NCBI GenBank assembly: GCA_016806645.1
Contig: JACSYO010000912.1
Span: forward strand, 282,001 to 346,000
Origin: Ophiodon elongatus
Lineage: Eukaryota; Chordata; Actinopteri; Perciformes; Hexagrammidae
Direction of reading: 5' to 3'
Length of the DNA: 64,000 bases
Positions 38,161-51,703 of the stretch are shown in pieces. The notes beneath the pieces were generated by a model. It did no database searches. It was not told where the DNA came from and saw nothing but the letters and a program-made list of their open reading frames with translations. Both the position numbers and the translations under genes were made by a program. The stretch's first letter is position 1. Each line of letters opens with the position of its first letter.

Positions 38161-41100
38161 TTCCCTCAGTCACATGTTCCCCAGTTTCTTCCTCAAATAT
38201 TTCCCTTTACTTAAAGGACTGTACCAAACATTTCCCAATTGATACAAATGCAATTGTTTTATGCATTTTTCCTACCTTCCACTGAACTGATTGGTTTCAG
38301 TTTATTTTACTATGTTATCAAAATCAACTTGCAGACACTTAAAACTCAATATAGCTAATGCATCACAGTGACAACACCACAGATTTTTATTGAAATTATG
38401 TCATTTTAGAGTTCATATTGTGTTAAAATCCTCAGAGTAATTATTTGGCTTTAACATGATAATTGTCATGAATATTAATAGCTGCACTATATTAAAGTAA
38501 TGTTGATAAACCACTGTTATTGCTCTTCTGACTAATTAAAGTTCCACATGTGTTGTATTATTACCATAAACACAGCAACTTAATTTATTTTGACCAAACC
38601 CCACATGCACCGTCCTGCTGCTGTAAATATTCACAAGTGTACCAAACGTGTACCAATCTAAAAGTGTGCGAAAATCTACACTGCCCTGTTTCAGAATATT
38701 ACTAGGATGTTTTCGAAAATGAAACTATATATTCTTTTACAACTTCAGCATGAACAAATGTACAAAGAAAAACTCCAAATAAATATACTTTAAGTCAACA
38801 CATCTATCTACAAATCTTACATATAATATTTTGCACACTCTTTTTGACATACATTTTTCCACAGGCTCACAAAAGATCATATAAAATCACAAGATGTGAA
38901 AATATAAATAATTTACAAGCTCAGAATCTCATTGACTCTATCCTCATGTTGTACCCAAAGCCACTTTTATATGTACTATATACAGTAAAAAAGAGGAGAT
39001 GAGAAACTAGAGGAAGGCAAAATAATATTATTGCTTCTGTGGATGGGATAACTGACATTGTTAAAAGGCTCGGCTGAGTCCTGACAGTAAGCGATAAAAG
39101 GAGGTGTTCAGCACTCAGAAGGGGGCAGACGGGGTTGGCAGAAAGTGGTACAAGTATTTTTATACTTCTCAAAAGTATAGTAAGTATAAGTAAGTATAAT
39201 GACACTAAAATGTCATCTGTGACATATTTTATCTGGATGACCTTAATCACATTTTGAACTTCTCCCAAATTTGTTTTCATCATGCATTGATCAAACGGCA
39301 TCGGAAGACAAGCAGTTGTGTGTGTTTTGCGTGTGTGTGAGGTCTTGTAAATGTGTAAGTGTTGCTCTGAAACGCATATTCAGTCAACATACATTTGTTC
39401 CTTGTAAGATGTTATTCATGTTCATCTGCTTTATTGGTGGGATAAAATTAACCAGAGTGACAATTTATGAAGAGTGCACGCGCACACAGCCTTTGCTTTG
39501 GTCAGTGGATCTATCTGAAGTGGAAAAAAGGTTGAACCCACATTCAGGGTCACATTCTGTTAATGGACATCCTGGTTATTGTGTGTCTATGTGTGTGTAC
39601 GAGAAAGCCTCATTCCTCAGTCTGACAGAAGAGGAAATGTGCTCGACAGCACTAATGAGAGTTTGTTCCATTGCGGCCATGTGTGTGTGTCCGTGTGTTG
39701 GCGAGTGCATGTGCCCAAATTTGTGAACCCCATCTGCCAACCAAAAGGTAATATCAGGTGAAAATAACATCACCTTCCAACTGTCAGCAGACTCTGAAGA
39801 CAGAGCACACTGTTACATTTTATGTACTATCACTGAATGAACACGCACACATATAATACACTATGATAAGATTTAACTGGCCCAAATCCTTTATCTCAGC
39901 AAAAGTGAAGAGCTGATTCCTGAAGTCAGCACATCAGCAAAAATACTATGAGCCTCTGCTGCTGTGGACAGCTATCGACAAGACGCATATTTACTGTGCC
40001 CCCTCTGGTTTGTGTGTCCGTGTGTGTGTGTGTGTGTGTGTGTGATATGTGCTCCACCCTATCAATATGAGGTTGACTGGAGCATAAAGGTGACAGATGT
40101 GACATTAGGGTTAGGGACAGAAGAGACCAGAGCAGGCCAGCTGTCATACATGCATAGTATTAGATTGTGTAATGTAAAGCTGTTATGTGCAATTTAGCAT
40201 TAGTTTATATATATCCATCCATCCATCCATCCATGCATAATTGAGTCAGCTGTAACACCCATGTTTCAATTGAGAGTGCATGCATAAATCAAAAAAAGTC
40301 ATGATTAAAGAGTTGTAATAGTTATCTAAATGTAAAGTTATTTAAAATTGCTAAAAGACCCAGTAGTTTACTAAAGGTAATAGGTACACAGTTGGCATAA
40401 TTAGCTAAAAGTTATGATTAAATAGTTGAAAGAGTTAGCTGAAGGTAATACATAGACAATTGAATTAGTTGTTAAAGGTAATAAATTGGTGGAACAGATA
40501 GCTTAATTAAACAGCTAAAATAGTTATCTAAGATTAATTGATAAATGGCTGAAACAACTTTCGGCCAGGAAGTACAAATGCATATTTGACCAAAGAAACC
40601 TAAGCATACAAATTGGGTGCACAAGTGTTGCTACAACAATGAACTAACTTGAGTTGCTGCTTTCATTTATCTTCCAACTGTGACTATGATTTCTGAATGG
40701 TAGCACAGTTCTTCACAGAGCAGCACTTTTCCAGGACACTGCTTTTTAACTGATCTCTTTCCATCTCCCATTTCGTGCTACCTTCTGCAGCCACTCCTTT
40801 ACCCTCACCCATCTGATCTCTGCCGCAGCGTTAATTTAAGTGAAGCCAGCTTTTCAGATCAGCAGTTTTTGTCCAACAGAAAATGGTCACACTAAGCCTT
40901 TTGTCCATTTGTTAAGGTACAGTAGCTGTGATGACTGAAGTGCACTTTTTCAATAGCCATAGCTCCCAGTGAATATTCAGCATGCTATCATGCATTAGCG
41001 CAAAATTCTCTCAAATTCCAATAATTAGCTCTCTGGAAAATAAAGCACTGGTTTAAGCCAAATATTTCTTGAAGGGGCCGTGAATAGACAGAGGCAGCTT

Positions 41101-41250
41101 AATGTAGAATAATAGCTTGGTGAAAGAATTTGGTTGGTGCATTGACGTAGACTCCAACTCTTGTCATTTAGCTTTTACAAAAATATTCATATCACAAGAT
41201 TAGTTTACGTTTTCAAGAAGATCTCAAACACATTGTTGCATTGGCCTGAA

Positions 41251-41724
41251 AGGAATAGTTTAAGGAAATGCTTTTCGCCGCTCTTACCAAGAGTGAGATG
41301 AGAATGTCGATCAGCAACTCTGTATGTTGAATATGAAGTTACAGCTAGAAGTTAGTTATCTTAATTTAGCATAAAACTGGAACAGAAACTGGAAATAAAG
41401 CTGGGCAAGCTCCTGTCAAACAACAAGGTGTCGTTTTTACATTTTGTGTTGTGTATAGATTGGACAAACAAGATAAAATGCTTTAATTAGTTATCTTTAG
41501 GGCTGGTGGTAGAGAGATTTTTTTACCTTTGGACAGATCTTGCTATTTTCCCCTTTTCCAGTCTAAGCTAAGCTAAGCTAAGCTAATCATCTCCTTGCTG
41601 TAGCTTCATAGTTAACTGACAAACAGAGAATAGATGAGAATATATGAGAATAGTGTCAATCTTCTCAGCTAACTGTAGGTATGAGAGCGAATACGCATTT
41701 TTTCTAAAATGTCAAACTATTCCT
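41251..41724. mobile_element. Foldback MITE, teleost-wide family, near full length
   Basis: The 5' end aggaatagtttaaggaaatg, followed by agtgagatgagaatgtcgat and atatgaagttacagc, is mirrored at the 3' end by gtagcttcata, atagtgtcaatcttctcagc, aaatgtcaaactattcct. The ends form long imperfect terminal inverted repeats of about 110 nt. The centre has 'ggctggtggtagagag' and a TAAGC run (41565-41586), both familiar from this family in acanthomorph genomes. It encodes no protein. Confidence 0.85.
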
Positions 41725-44700
41725 GTAATATTCCCTATTATTTTAACTTGAACACAAATCTTAAACAAAGCTTTTATTTTTCCTAGCTTGTCTTTAAATA
41801 TCCATTTATGGAAACGAAGCATCCAATTTATGTTATTGTCAAATATTATTTCTCTTTTCGTTTTATCATTCAGACCACCACTTAGTGGAATCTCTAGCAC
41901 TCACTTTTATCTGTTTCTTCATTAAACTTAGCAACATGACGGGATGCCTCAAGCCACACAACAACCATCAGATTTATATTCGTATGGCCTGTGACGTTCG
42001 TCAGGGTTAACAGAGGTCTGCATCATGGTGGATAATCCGGCTCCCTGCGTAACTAAAGTTTCCTAAGGTTGCTCTCCTAAATAAGCATGGTTTGTCGGGC
42101 ACCCCTGCAGTCATCCAGAGTGCTTGTTCTGCTCCGTCTACCCGCACTGGGGCCTGAGGGCAGAAACACTACTGCTCCTTCACACACACTCCACCAAACC
42201 TGGACACGTGCCAGGCTCCATCTCTGTGGCCCATTCCTTCTTTCTCTTTCCTTTATTAACCTCCATTCCCGTCCTCCTCATCTTCCCCCTCCTCTCTCTT
42301 TTTCTGCTCTTCCACTCCCTCACTCCCCCCGCCCATTTTCAGTCTGTTTTAAATTGCGTGTGGAGAAATGTGAACTAAAAATACGCCAGTGATAAACCCA
42401 ATTATCTGTCCTTTTTCACGCTACACGCCCAAATAGCTTAGAACATGGGACAGGCTGTGTGCCAAATACCAGGCTTCAGTGTGGATTTCTATGGGTTTGT
42501 AATTTAAGTAGTACAGTAATTTAACAACTGCTGTTACCAGTGTGGAGCTACAAATCAACTGAATGCAGCATTCACGCTTACTGTAAGAAATTTAAATAGA
42601 TTTGTGATACAATTATTAGTTTGGACTAGAGAAGTATTGTATCTTCTTCAGTGAAAACTAGCAGAGAGAGAAACGGGCAAGATAAAGTTGTGCCAGTGCA
42701 GCAGTAGGCTGCTCCCTGATGACCCTGCAGTATTACTACTTTGAGTTTGTGGCTCCTCTAGATATCGCATGCTAAGCATGATGGCTTAAGTCAGCTTGTC
42801 CCACAGGATAACCCACTTTCAGCAGCGCACACTATTTGATCGCTGTGTGTGTCAGCTTGCATGTGTGTAAACATGTGTGTGTGCTGTCTGAAGATGACCG
42901 GAAAGGACACCAGCAAAGAAAAACGACAGACTTTTCCAAACATCTCTGAATATTTAACAGACTTATCCTTTCAGATATTTTACAGTCTGCACAGCACCGA
43001 TGCACTGTACTTAGCATCTGAGTTTAAAGTTTGGCTTTTCAGTTAATTTCAGATATCCAAACCATGTAAAAACCTCCCCAGTGTTAACAGTACATTTGGT
43101 GTCTAATTATACTCCCCTTCCTTGTTTCCCGCCACAGCGATGGATATAAGATACCCAGCTTTGCAGACGGTAATGAGAGTGATGCTCTTAGACAGCACTT
43201 ATGATGTACTAACAGAGGTTTGAGCTTGTTTAAGTATTCCTCTTGCCTGTGGCTCGAGTACATGAGTGTCAGATACTCCTTCCCTTGCAATCACAAGCTG
43301 TAACAGTCAAAGTATTGCCAGACTGGTGAGCTGTCACATTTATTTCAGGATTTATACCCATCAGTTTACAATCCCTGACTTGCAATCTCCTCACACTGAG
43401 ACCTTTGGAGCTCAGTGATTTGCATGACTGTGATTGTGTGCATGTGAAGGCTATAAGCCACATATGGGGACAGATTTCAGGACTTCAAACTAGTAATCTG
43501 GAGGTTTTATATATAATTTGGGGCAAACATTGGTGTCCCCAATTTGATTTATTGCAGTTATAGTCAGCATACATTTTGGACATGCGCCAGACCATATGAC
43601 ATTTACTGTCCCAGAGGAAATTAGTCTTGCAAGACCAGCGTGTGTATGTTTCTGTGTGTATGTTCACTTTTGGCTTCAGTGTAAAATATGTTACTGCTAA
43701 TGAAAATCCTCTTTATGTAGGCGTACTGCACACCCTAGTGTGTGTTTGAAGATACACAACAGTACACCGACACTGCAGAGCAGACTCAATCAAATGATTC
43801 CGTAATCAGACAAATTAACATATGTGCTTGTGTAGGTGTTTGTATTTGCTCTTCCACCTGCATTTATCTGTATGCATGTGCATTAAGCTGATAATCGTTC
43901 ATTCAAGAACAAGATTGCCCCTGTTGGCAGGCCTCTTGGGATTTTACGCAACCAGATGTGTTGAGATGATTTATTCAAAGTCTTTACTGAGGTTGCTTCT
44001 CTTGGTCTGAATATACACTTCTAAAGTGTTGTTTGCTTCTATTATTTAGTTTTTTAAACTGCTTGAGAATTTAAATGATAGAAAAGATTGCTCTCAGGTA
44101 AATACTTAAGATTCAATGGTTGCAATTAAGCCCCTACTGAAGCAATAAAAACCCATTCATTTCATTGCTAGAGTACGCTAGATTTAAGAAAAAAAAATAT
44201 TCAACGAGAAACCCAGCCCAGTGTCGCCAGCTCTTTTCCAATGAAAGTAACTAGTAGCACTAGCGCCAAAAGTTTGCAAAATATAGCAAGATGCCTATCC
44301 CTTCAGGCTTCCCTCCAAAGCCAACCCTCCCCACAAAAACAAAAAACAAAACAACGAACATGGTTATTGTTAGCACTCACAGCTGTCAAGCTAGCAGCTT
44401 GTGGAAGACTCCGGTGACGAGAAATGAGTGCATGGGCAGTACACGCGCAGGCAGGTAGCCCCTCCAATCACTACATTCATGAAACTGAAATCATTGGACA
44501 GGCTTATTTTAGTACTGCGACAGCCACAGATACTGGATTTTTTTTTTTTTTTTTTGTCAGAACATTTGATCCATTGATTGCTGTCAGGATGAACTGAGAA
44601 TTTCAACAAATAAAACTAATGTTTTTTAATCAGATTACCAACCGATTTTTTCCCCCTATACACAAACATGTGCAACAGAAGGAGCCGTTGACGGTCCCAC

Positions 44701-47379
44701 TCCCCATACAGTTGATGACCATCCTGCTTGACCATTTGAGCTACAGCCACCCAGTTCCTTTGTTATTGATTGAAACACATAATTTAGGCATCCTTTTTTA
44801 TTTGCACAAAAGCTGCTAGAAAGATCTTGGTATCTTGTTTAAAAAAAACTCCTGTTGAAGTATCTTTGGTAATTATTTTCCACAACTCTGCAGAGCAGTT
44901 TTATTTCACATTATTTCACCTACAACATTCTCATCTAGATTACACACAGTTTCCTTCTTATTCACTGATTCCACTGGAGCCCTTTGCCTTACAGTTTTTA
45001 AATAAAAACATTTTCAACACATTTCTACATTATTATTTGACGACCAGAAAGAGGTCAGCAGAGTACAGAACAAATGACTACATATGGACTGCAAGCACGG
45101 ACCTATTAGCGGCAATCTTTTTTTATGACATCACAATTCTGTGATGAATGCAAAAATCCTGACCTACTTTTTGTTTCAGAACCTAAGAAAATGTTTTGGG
45201 GGACACGGCTGTTGGCACTAAATAAAGTATACATTGTTATTGTCAAAACTGTATTACATTTTCTGCTGATAACCTCATTTGATGAACTGATTAAGTGCAT
45301 GTATTGTATTATCATGATATATTTCACTTATGTAATGCATTGCATCAGAGTGCAACTATTTGACTATTCTTTGGTGAGTCTGATTGGTGTGATTTCCTGA
45401 ATGCAGCTTTACTGAACCTCTCTGAAAGTCATGCCTTCTACTCTGTTAATATTGCAACCATGACCTCTTTACTACTCTACCACCACTCTTATTTCTTTTC
45501 TCACCATCTAAGGAAGACGTGATATCCACCTTCCTGCCTCCTGGAAGCTTCCAGAAGCCTCTGATCACCTCCGCTCCATTAAACCCCACCTCAGTGAGAC
45601 GATCATGTCAGGGAGAATAAAAAAGGCCATCCAGATTTCATTTCGCGGAGTTGAAAATAAAAGCACTTCTCTCAGGGTCAGGGATGTGGTGCAGATATAT
45701 GCATGTGAATAATTCAGGATGGTCTAAAAGTTCTAGCGAGGGAGATATATATTTTTATATGTTGTGTTTCACTTAAGGCAGAAAGATGGCACCAGTGTAC
45801 ATTGTATCAATGAGAGCAGGTATACAGTGGGGGAAAGCATGTTGGAGGTATGTGAGGTGAAAAGAGAAGGGCATCAAAAAGCATGGAAAGGAAGAAATAT
45901 ATTCAGCAAGTAAGTCAAATTGATTATAAAAGATGACTAAGATGAAAAGAAAAGTATAAAAAGGAGGACCCAGATTAATAGAGAAAATTTATGTATTGTT
46001 GGGATGACGACTGAAAGGAGAAGGAGTGCAAATGGAGAGATGACGCCGTGGAGAGAAAAGAGGATGACACTAATGGCTTTTGGGTTCGGTGCATCCAGCT
46101 TTTATGAAAAACATGAATTAAACATTGCCCAGGGCAGAGCAGCAGCACAGGCCATGGTACGTCACGCTAAACAATCCTGGCAGAAACATTGATTCTCACC
46201 TAGTTCCTCCTCTAAACTGCTTCACTAATAAGGCTGGCGAAGACAAGCATGTCGTGACGCCACACTGTGAGCTCAGCACTTGTCAGATGTTGACACCAGC
46301 AACAGCAAAAACACATTATCTCCACCATGCTTATTCTGTTCCTCTTCATCTATCCTTTTTATGCAGCGCTTAAGATTAGACTTGGTAAACTCTTTCCAAT
46401 TGCTAAATAAGAAAGAGAAGGAGAGATGCACAATGTGTTGATGGTTTTACTTGTGTTGAAATGAAGCGATACTGTTTGTTGTGACAACACTCAGATGTTG
46501 TTGTGAACGTAGATTGTCTTTATTCTTGGTTATATTGCCTAAGGGTGAAGGAGAGTTCTTGACATAAAAGTTGTGTGTGTATAAGCACCAGTGTAAACAC
46601 ACTTGCTGCATAATACTAACAGGATATTTATATCACATGCCATGTCTGGTAGAGTTTCACCTGAGGCAACTGCTCTCTTTCACTTAAATATCATAATTGT
46701 GATGTTGTAATCGTTTCATCCAGTCTCATATTGCATTGTTTTCATTAACCTTTGTAATTCATTTAACATATAATAATAAATTAAACCAAATTGAATATGA
46801 TTATTGGTGTATTGGATAGATGGCATGTGGGTCAGTGATTTGTTGGTGTTCCTGGATTTTCTTTATACTACATGACGGGATGCAGTACATAAAAAACAGC
46901 TCAAAATAACATGATTTAAACCAATTATTGTATTTTTTGAATTATAGGTCACATATTTGACAAAACAGTTCAACAAACTTAAACATCAACATTTCAAGAT
47001 CATATAAAATTAAACTAGTCATCGTGGATACTTAATAGGCCTACCAGGCACAGGCCATGATTGAAGTGACTGTCATTAGTATTTTTCTTTGGAAAACCAC
47101 AGGACTCCTCTGTAGTGTGCCCAGCTGCCTATTGTCTGATGGTATCTCCCTAGCTAGTATAAAACAATTAGAATAAAGCTGAACAATACAATAAATCTTT
47201 AAGTTAAACATAACTTATTAAAGCGAGGGGCTTGTGATTGCAAAAGTTCCCAAATCAGTATTTTGCACAGATCAAATCAGTGTGTCTCGTTCACTTTCTA
47301 CCCACTCACTGCAGGTGTTTATGTCGGCTAGGTTCAGCTCAGCTCAGCTAAGCATTACTACCTTAATTACTTTGCTTGA

Positions 47380-47387
47380 TGACGTCA
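47380..47387. promoter_or_regulatory. Consensus cAMP response element upstream of chrna6
   Basis: The perfect palindrome TGACGTCA lies about 1.18 kb upstream of the chrna6 start codon in a locally GC-richer stretch. One such octamer per 64 kb is expected by chance, so only its position is suggestive. Confidence 0.3.
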
Positions 47388-48300
47388 AACCAGGCGCGGA
47401 AAATCGCAGTCTAAAATTAAACATAATCAGCGCGATCCACAGGCACCTGGGGAACAAATAAAACGAGCAGCCTTCTCAATGAGACTCAAACAATGTTTCA
47501 GAGCAGCTAAACTTTCCTCCTCAGCACAGCACAGTGCTGCAGTTTAGTGGCTGGGAAAAGAAACAGCATGCCAAACGCTCTATCTCTAATATTGGATTTA
47601 GCAACGCAAACAATCTGAAGTCAGGCCGACTTCAGATAATACGTTAACTCATTGGGACACTCTGACACACGTTTTAAAAAGATGTTTCAACATCTAAGCG
47701 TGTCATGCAACAAAACACGGTGGGAAATGCTCATAAAATATAAAAAAAATCCCTCTAAATAAAAGTAAGTGCACGTCAGTACGCAGCTGACTTCAGCACC
47801 ACGGACAGCTCTAATTGAAACTCGTCTGCTCTGTCCGCGGTCCGGAAATCACCAGAATCGCTCTCTCCACCCATACCAGGCAGGGCTACACATCATTCAG
47901 TCCTACATTTACCATCACACGAAAACTTTCTACCACGTCTATATCAGCTGGAGATCGGAGTATAAACACAGAGCAACTGCCGACGACTAAAATGTTTTTA
48001 AGTCAGACATTATTCTGTTTTATTATTTTTTTAACTGACCTTTTTATGGCTCATCCACAAACAAATTAAGGGGCATTTGAATGTTCCCCATTGTGAGTTA
48101 AGGCTATTTTACACGATCTTTGTTCTGTTTAAACCTAAAGAAAACTACGCCGTGGTGGTGCAACACTTGCCTGTAGTTACTGGACACCAGTACCAAACAT
48201 TTCTCCTGAATATAGGCTCAATTTCTATTGTGTTTACGGATACATTTTCTCTTCCTGTCATCCACGGAATCAAATTACGCCTTTTATCCTTCAGTGCAAG

Positions 48301-48562
48301 TTAGGGCGGCTCTTTCCTCCCCGTGTTGAGTCCGTATGGATGCGCCAGAAGGGAGCTCTGCACTCATAGGGGAGGGACGAACGAAGTCAAGTTCGGATCA
48401 GATCAGGAAGGAGCGCACCGGCAGATTTAGACAGACGGTACCAGGGGAGAGACGCACGTTTTCATGCCATTACACATTATTTATTTCGCTCATCGATTGA
48501 ACAGACAGAGTTCCTTCAGAAGAAAAAAAAAGTGAAGAGGATCCTCAAACGACACGGGGGAG
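48301..48562 (+). promoter_or_regulatory. Proximal promoter and 5'UTR region of chrna6 (inferred)
   Basis: GC-rich sequence leads into the start codon. No TATA box is obvious. The start ATG at 48563 has G at -3 and is followed by a hydrophobic signal peptide. Confidence 0.35.
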
Positions 48563-50057
48563 ATGCAGCCGGCGGCGAGATGGACTTTGCTGCTTCTTCT
48601 CGTGGGTTTGATGGCGCAAGGTAAGTAGGGTGCAAGGACGGCGTATATATAATGTAGATTTGATGCTTTCAGATACGTATTTATTTCAGATTCGTTTGGT
48701 GTAAATTAGTAGGCGATGATAAGATGTGAGGTTTACGCGCCAGTGACGAGACAGTTAACTTGGAGATGGTAGGTTGGACGCTTTTTTAAATATAACTTTG
48801 GCTTAATATTTCAGCTGTGAGAAGTCATCAATTGCGTTATTGAGTTTCTGTCCAGTGCGTTAAAGCCAAAGAAGTTCCTCTGACATTAAATCAATAGTCA
48901 TCGATAATCAGTCCAATAACTTTCAAACTAATTTTGAAAATGACAAAATAGTCGTTAAAGTGTCCAAAGATTTAATGCCAAACTGTCAACTTCAGCCTTG
49001 CGAAGTCTAAGTTATTTCAAATTGGTATATCTGTCGTCATGCTCGTGTCATAAACCTCATCCATGACTTGGTTCCGTGTTAACTAGGCCAACACAATGAA
49101 ATGCAGAAGAATCCGAGAGATGAATTTTGATGAATGCAAATTTAGTTTTGAGGCGTGAGTCGAGATTTAAGGAAACCTAAACAGATTAGAATTTGTTTAC
49201 AAGATTTGTTTTCCTGTCTACGGCTGGTGAGAGAGTGTGTAGGGCACTGTATTATTCAGACAGAGGGCAGATAGGCGGGTTTCAGGCAGGGGAGATTGGC
49301 TGCAAGATTTTGATAAAAACCTCTATGGATAAGTCTTACAACCTTATTATATTTATACCATATGGTATTAATAACATGTTGTAGCTACATTTGTATTCGT
49401 GTGTTTACTGCTTTATGAAAAGATTGAAGTATATTTTTTGTGAGAATATGTTGTCATTGTGTGGTCATTTTAGGTTATTTTGATGGATCCTCAACTTATC
49501 AAAATGATTATTTTTGGGGTACGGGTTGTCTTTAGCTGGGTTAAGTTTAGTATGATTAAGTTAAGGTCGTGTGGGAGTCAATATTATGGATGTATTGATG
49601 GTTGAGCTTAGGGCTAGGTAATATATATATATATACATATATATATATTATGTATATTGTTGGCATTGAGTTGAAATTGATTGGATAAGAAAGGAAGAGA
49701 GGGACAGAGGGAGCAAGAAAAGATTAATGGAAGGAAGGAGGACAGGGAGGGGGAGGGAGGAAGGAAAGGAAGTAGAAGAGTAGGAAGGAGGGATTTGGTA
49801 TTATTGAAGTGCACCCAGACTTAATCACTGTCCGCAGCTGAGGCAGAGAGCCATATGTGACCTGGAGCCACTCTGTGGAATAGATGCAGAGACGGTAATT
49901 ATGCCGCAGCATTTCAAAGCAGTAACGTAAACATTTGCTCCAAAGGCATAAATATCAGCTATCTAATTTATGCAAGGTGGCAGATAGGCTCTTTTATGGT
50001 TTATCAGGCTCTACACACATATATGATTCCATGCATGACCCTCTTGGCTCGGGGGTG

Positions 50058-50140
<83 letters not shown>

Positions 50141-51657
50141 GTGTGCGCGTGTGTGTGTATGTGTGTATGTATGTGTGTGTGTTTTCCTCACTCTCTTGTT
50201 CCTAGGATTTTCAGAAGCCACGTTTGTACTTAAATCATTTGTAAATGTTTGTGGAAAGTTGTGACCCTGAATCTCAATATGTACATGTAATAATGGACTC
50301 AGACACACTGCTAAAGACAAAGGGCCTTCTGGGAATTAAGTGGAATCTTGAGAACTATGAGACTACTGGTATTTACTAGGGGCAGCTACAGTAATGTTAG
50401 CCAGCTGGCAGGCAAGCTTTCTAAGCTGTGGCTGGCATCTTCCAAACATTTACTCTGATGGTGAGGATGTTTTTGTGTGACGGATTTTACAGTCGTTTTT
50501 TGAGTATACATTTTCCCCATTTAGAGTAAAATTTACAAATCTCACTGCACATTTAACATTCATTATAAATTTAAGTACTCTCACCTATCCTATAATTTTA
50601 CAAATTCACAAATCTGCAACCACTTAAAGATTTGAGTATACTTACAATTCTGAGTATATAATTACAGATGTTTTACATCATTATAAATCTGAATACACAT
50701 CTACAGATCATTTTACACAGCCACCAATTTAAGACTACTTACAAATTCTAGAACACTTACACGTCTCAGTTTACTTTTACAGATGTTTTTACACAATCAC
50801 AAAATAAGTAACCCAAATTTGTAATAATAAATAGTTTTTGTAAAACTGATATATTGCAAGGATTGCATTTTCAGCACAACATCAACATAATAAGATAAAA
50901 CAAAATAACATTTATATTGAATGTAATGTTCATACTGATCTTATGTGCAAAATGTTATAAACATATTTAAAATCTTTGTTTTGCAGTATCAACTTGTGTC
51001 AACTAAAATGAGATTAACCTTTTTCTGGTTATGTTTCCAATCCAAAGTACTTGGTTAAGGTGAAAGAAAGATTGTAGTCTTTATTAAATGTTCAAAAAAC
51101 ACAAATATGGTTTAGAGGAAGTATTGCTAATAAATGTAATCAGGGCAGCAATTACATTTCCTCTGTAACATATTTTTAAAAGCAAGTTAGTAGAATATAA
51201 ACATATTTTCCAGACTACCAGACAATACTGTAACTGTAGCATTTCTCTGAAAGGCTGATTACAGTTTGTGATCGCTCTGATCAACATTCATCAGAACCCA
51301 CATCAAAACTGTGACATCACATTTGTTTTCAGGGTTGTGTGTTGGGAAATGTTGGCAAACTGAGGGCTTATGTGACCATATCGTAAGCTACAATTTTAGC
51401 CTCACATCTCTTACCAACTGATAACCACATAGAGGTCCCCAGTGCCTTCAAAAAACATGAACGTAAATAGCAAGTACACATATATACAGTATTTATGTTG
51501 CTTCTGGTGGTTTCAAATGTGCTACTACTAATGTGTTACCTCAGCCTGTAGGTATATTCATGATGCTGTCCCTTGTTTTCAATCAAAAGCTGCTCTCTTA
51601 AAAAAATATATCTGAATGCATGACTGATGATCCAGTCTGTGAACTGTGGTGATGAGA

Positions 51658-51703
<46 letters not shown>

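Larger units (their letters stand above)
38161..48300. other. Intergenic region between the beta-subunit gene and chrna6
   Basis: About 10 kb without a recognisable gene. Contents: (GT)n at 40019-40044, an ATCC run at 40211-40235, a complete foldback MITE at 41251-41724, a TE-like patch at about 44190-44600 ('cactagcgccaaaagtttgc', poly-T), a three-unit heat-shock-type motif at 45543-45557, and a consensus CRE at 47380-47387. Short ORFs have no family resemblance. Confidence 0.6.

Noticed and set aside
42087..42392. 101-codon + strand ORF, proline- and leucine-rich
   Set aside because: It is a pyrimidine-rich stretch with two overlapping frames, no splice context, no family resemblance and low-complexity composition.
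49935..50320. 109- and 108-codon ORFs on both strands
   Set aside because: They are translations of a CT/GT microsatellite.
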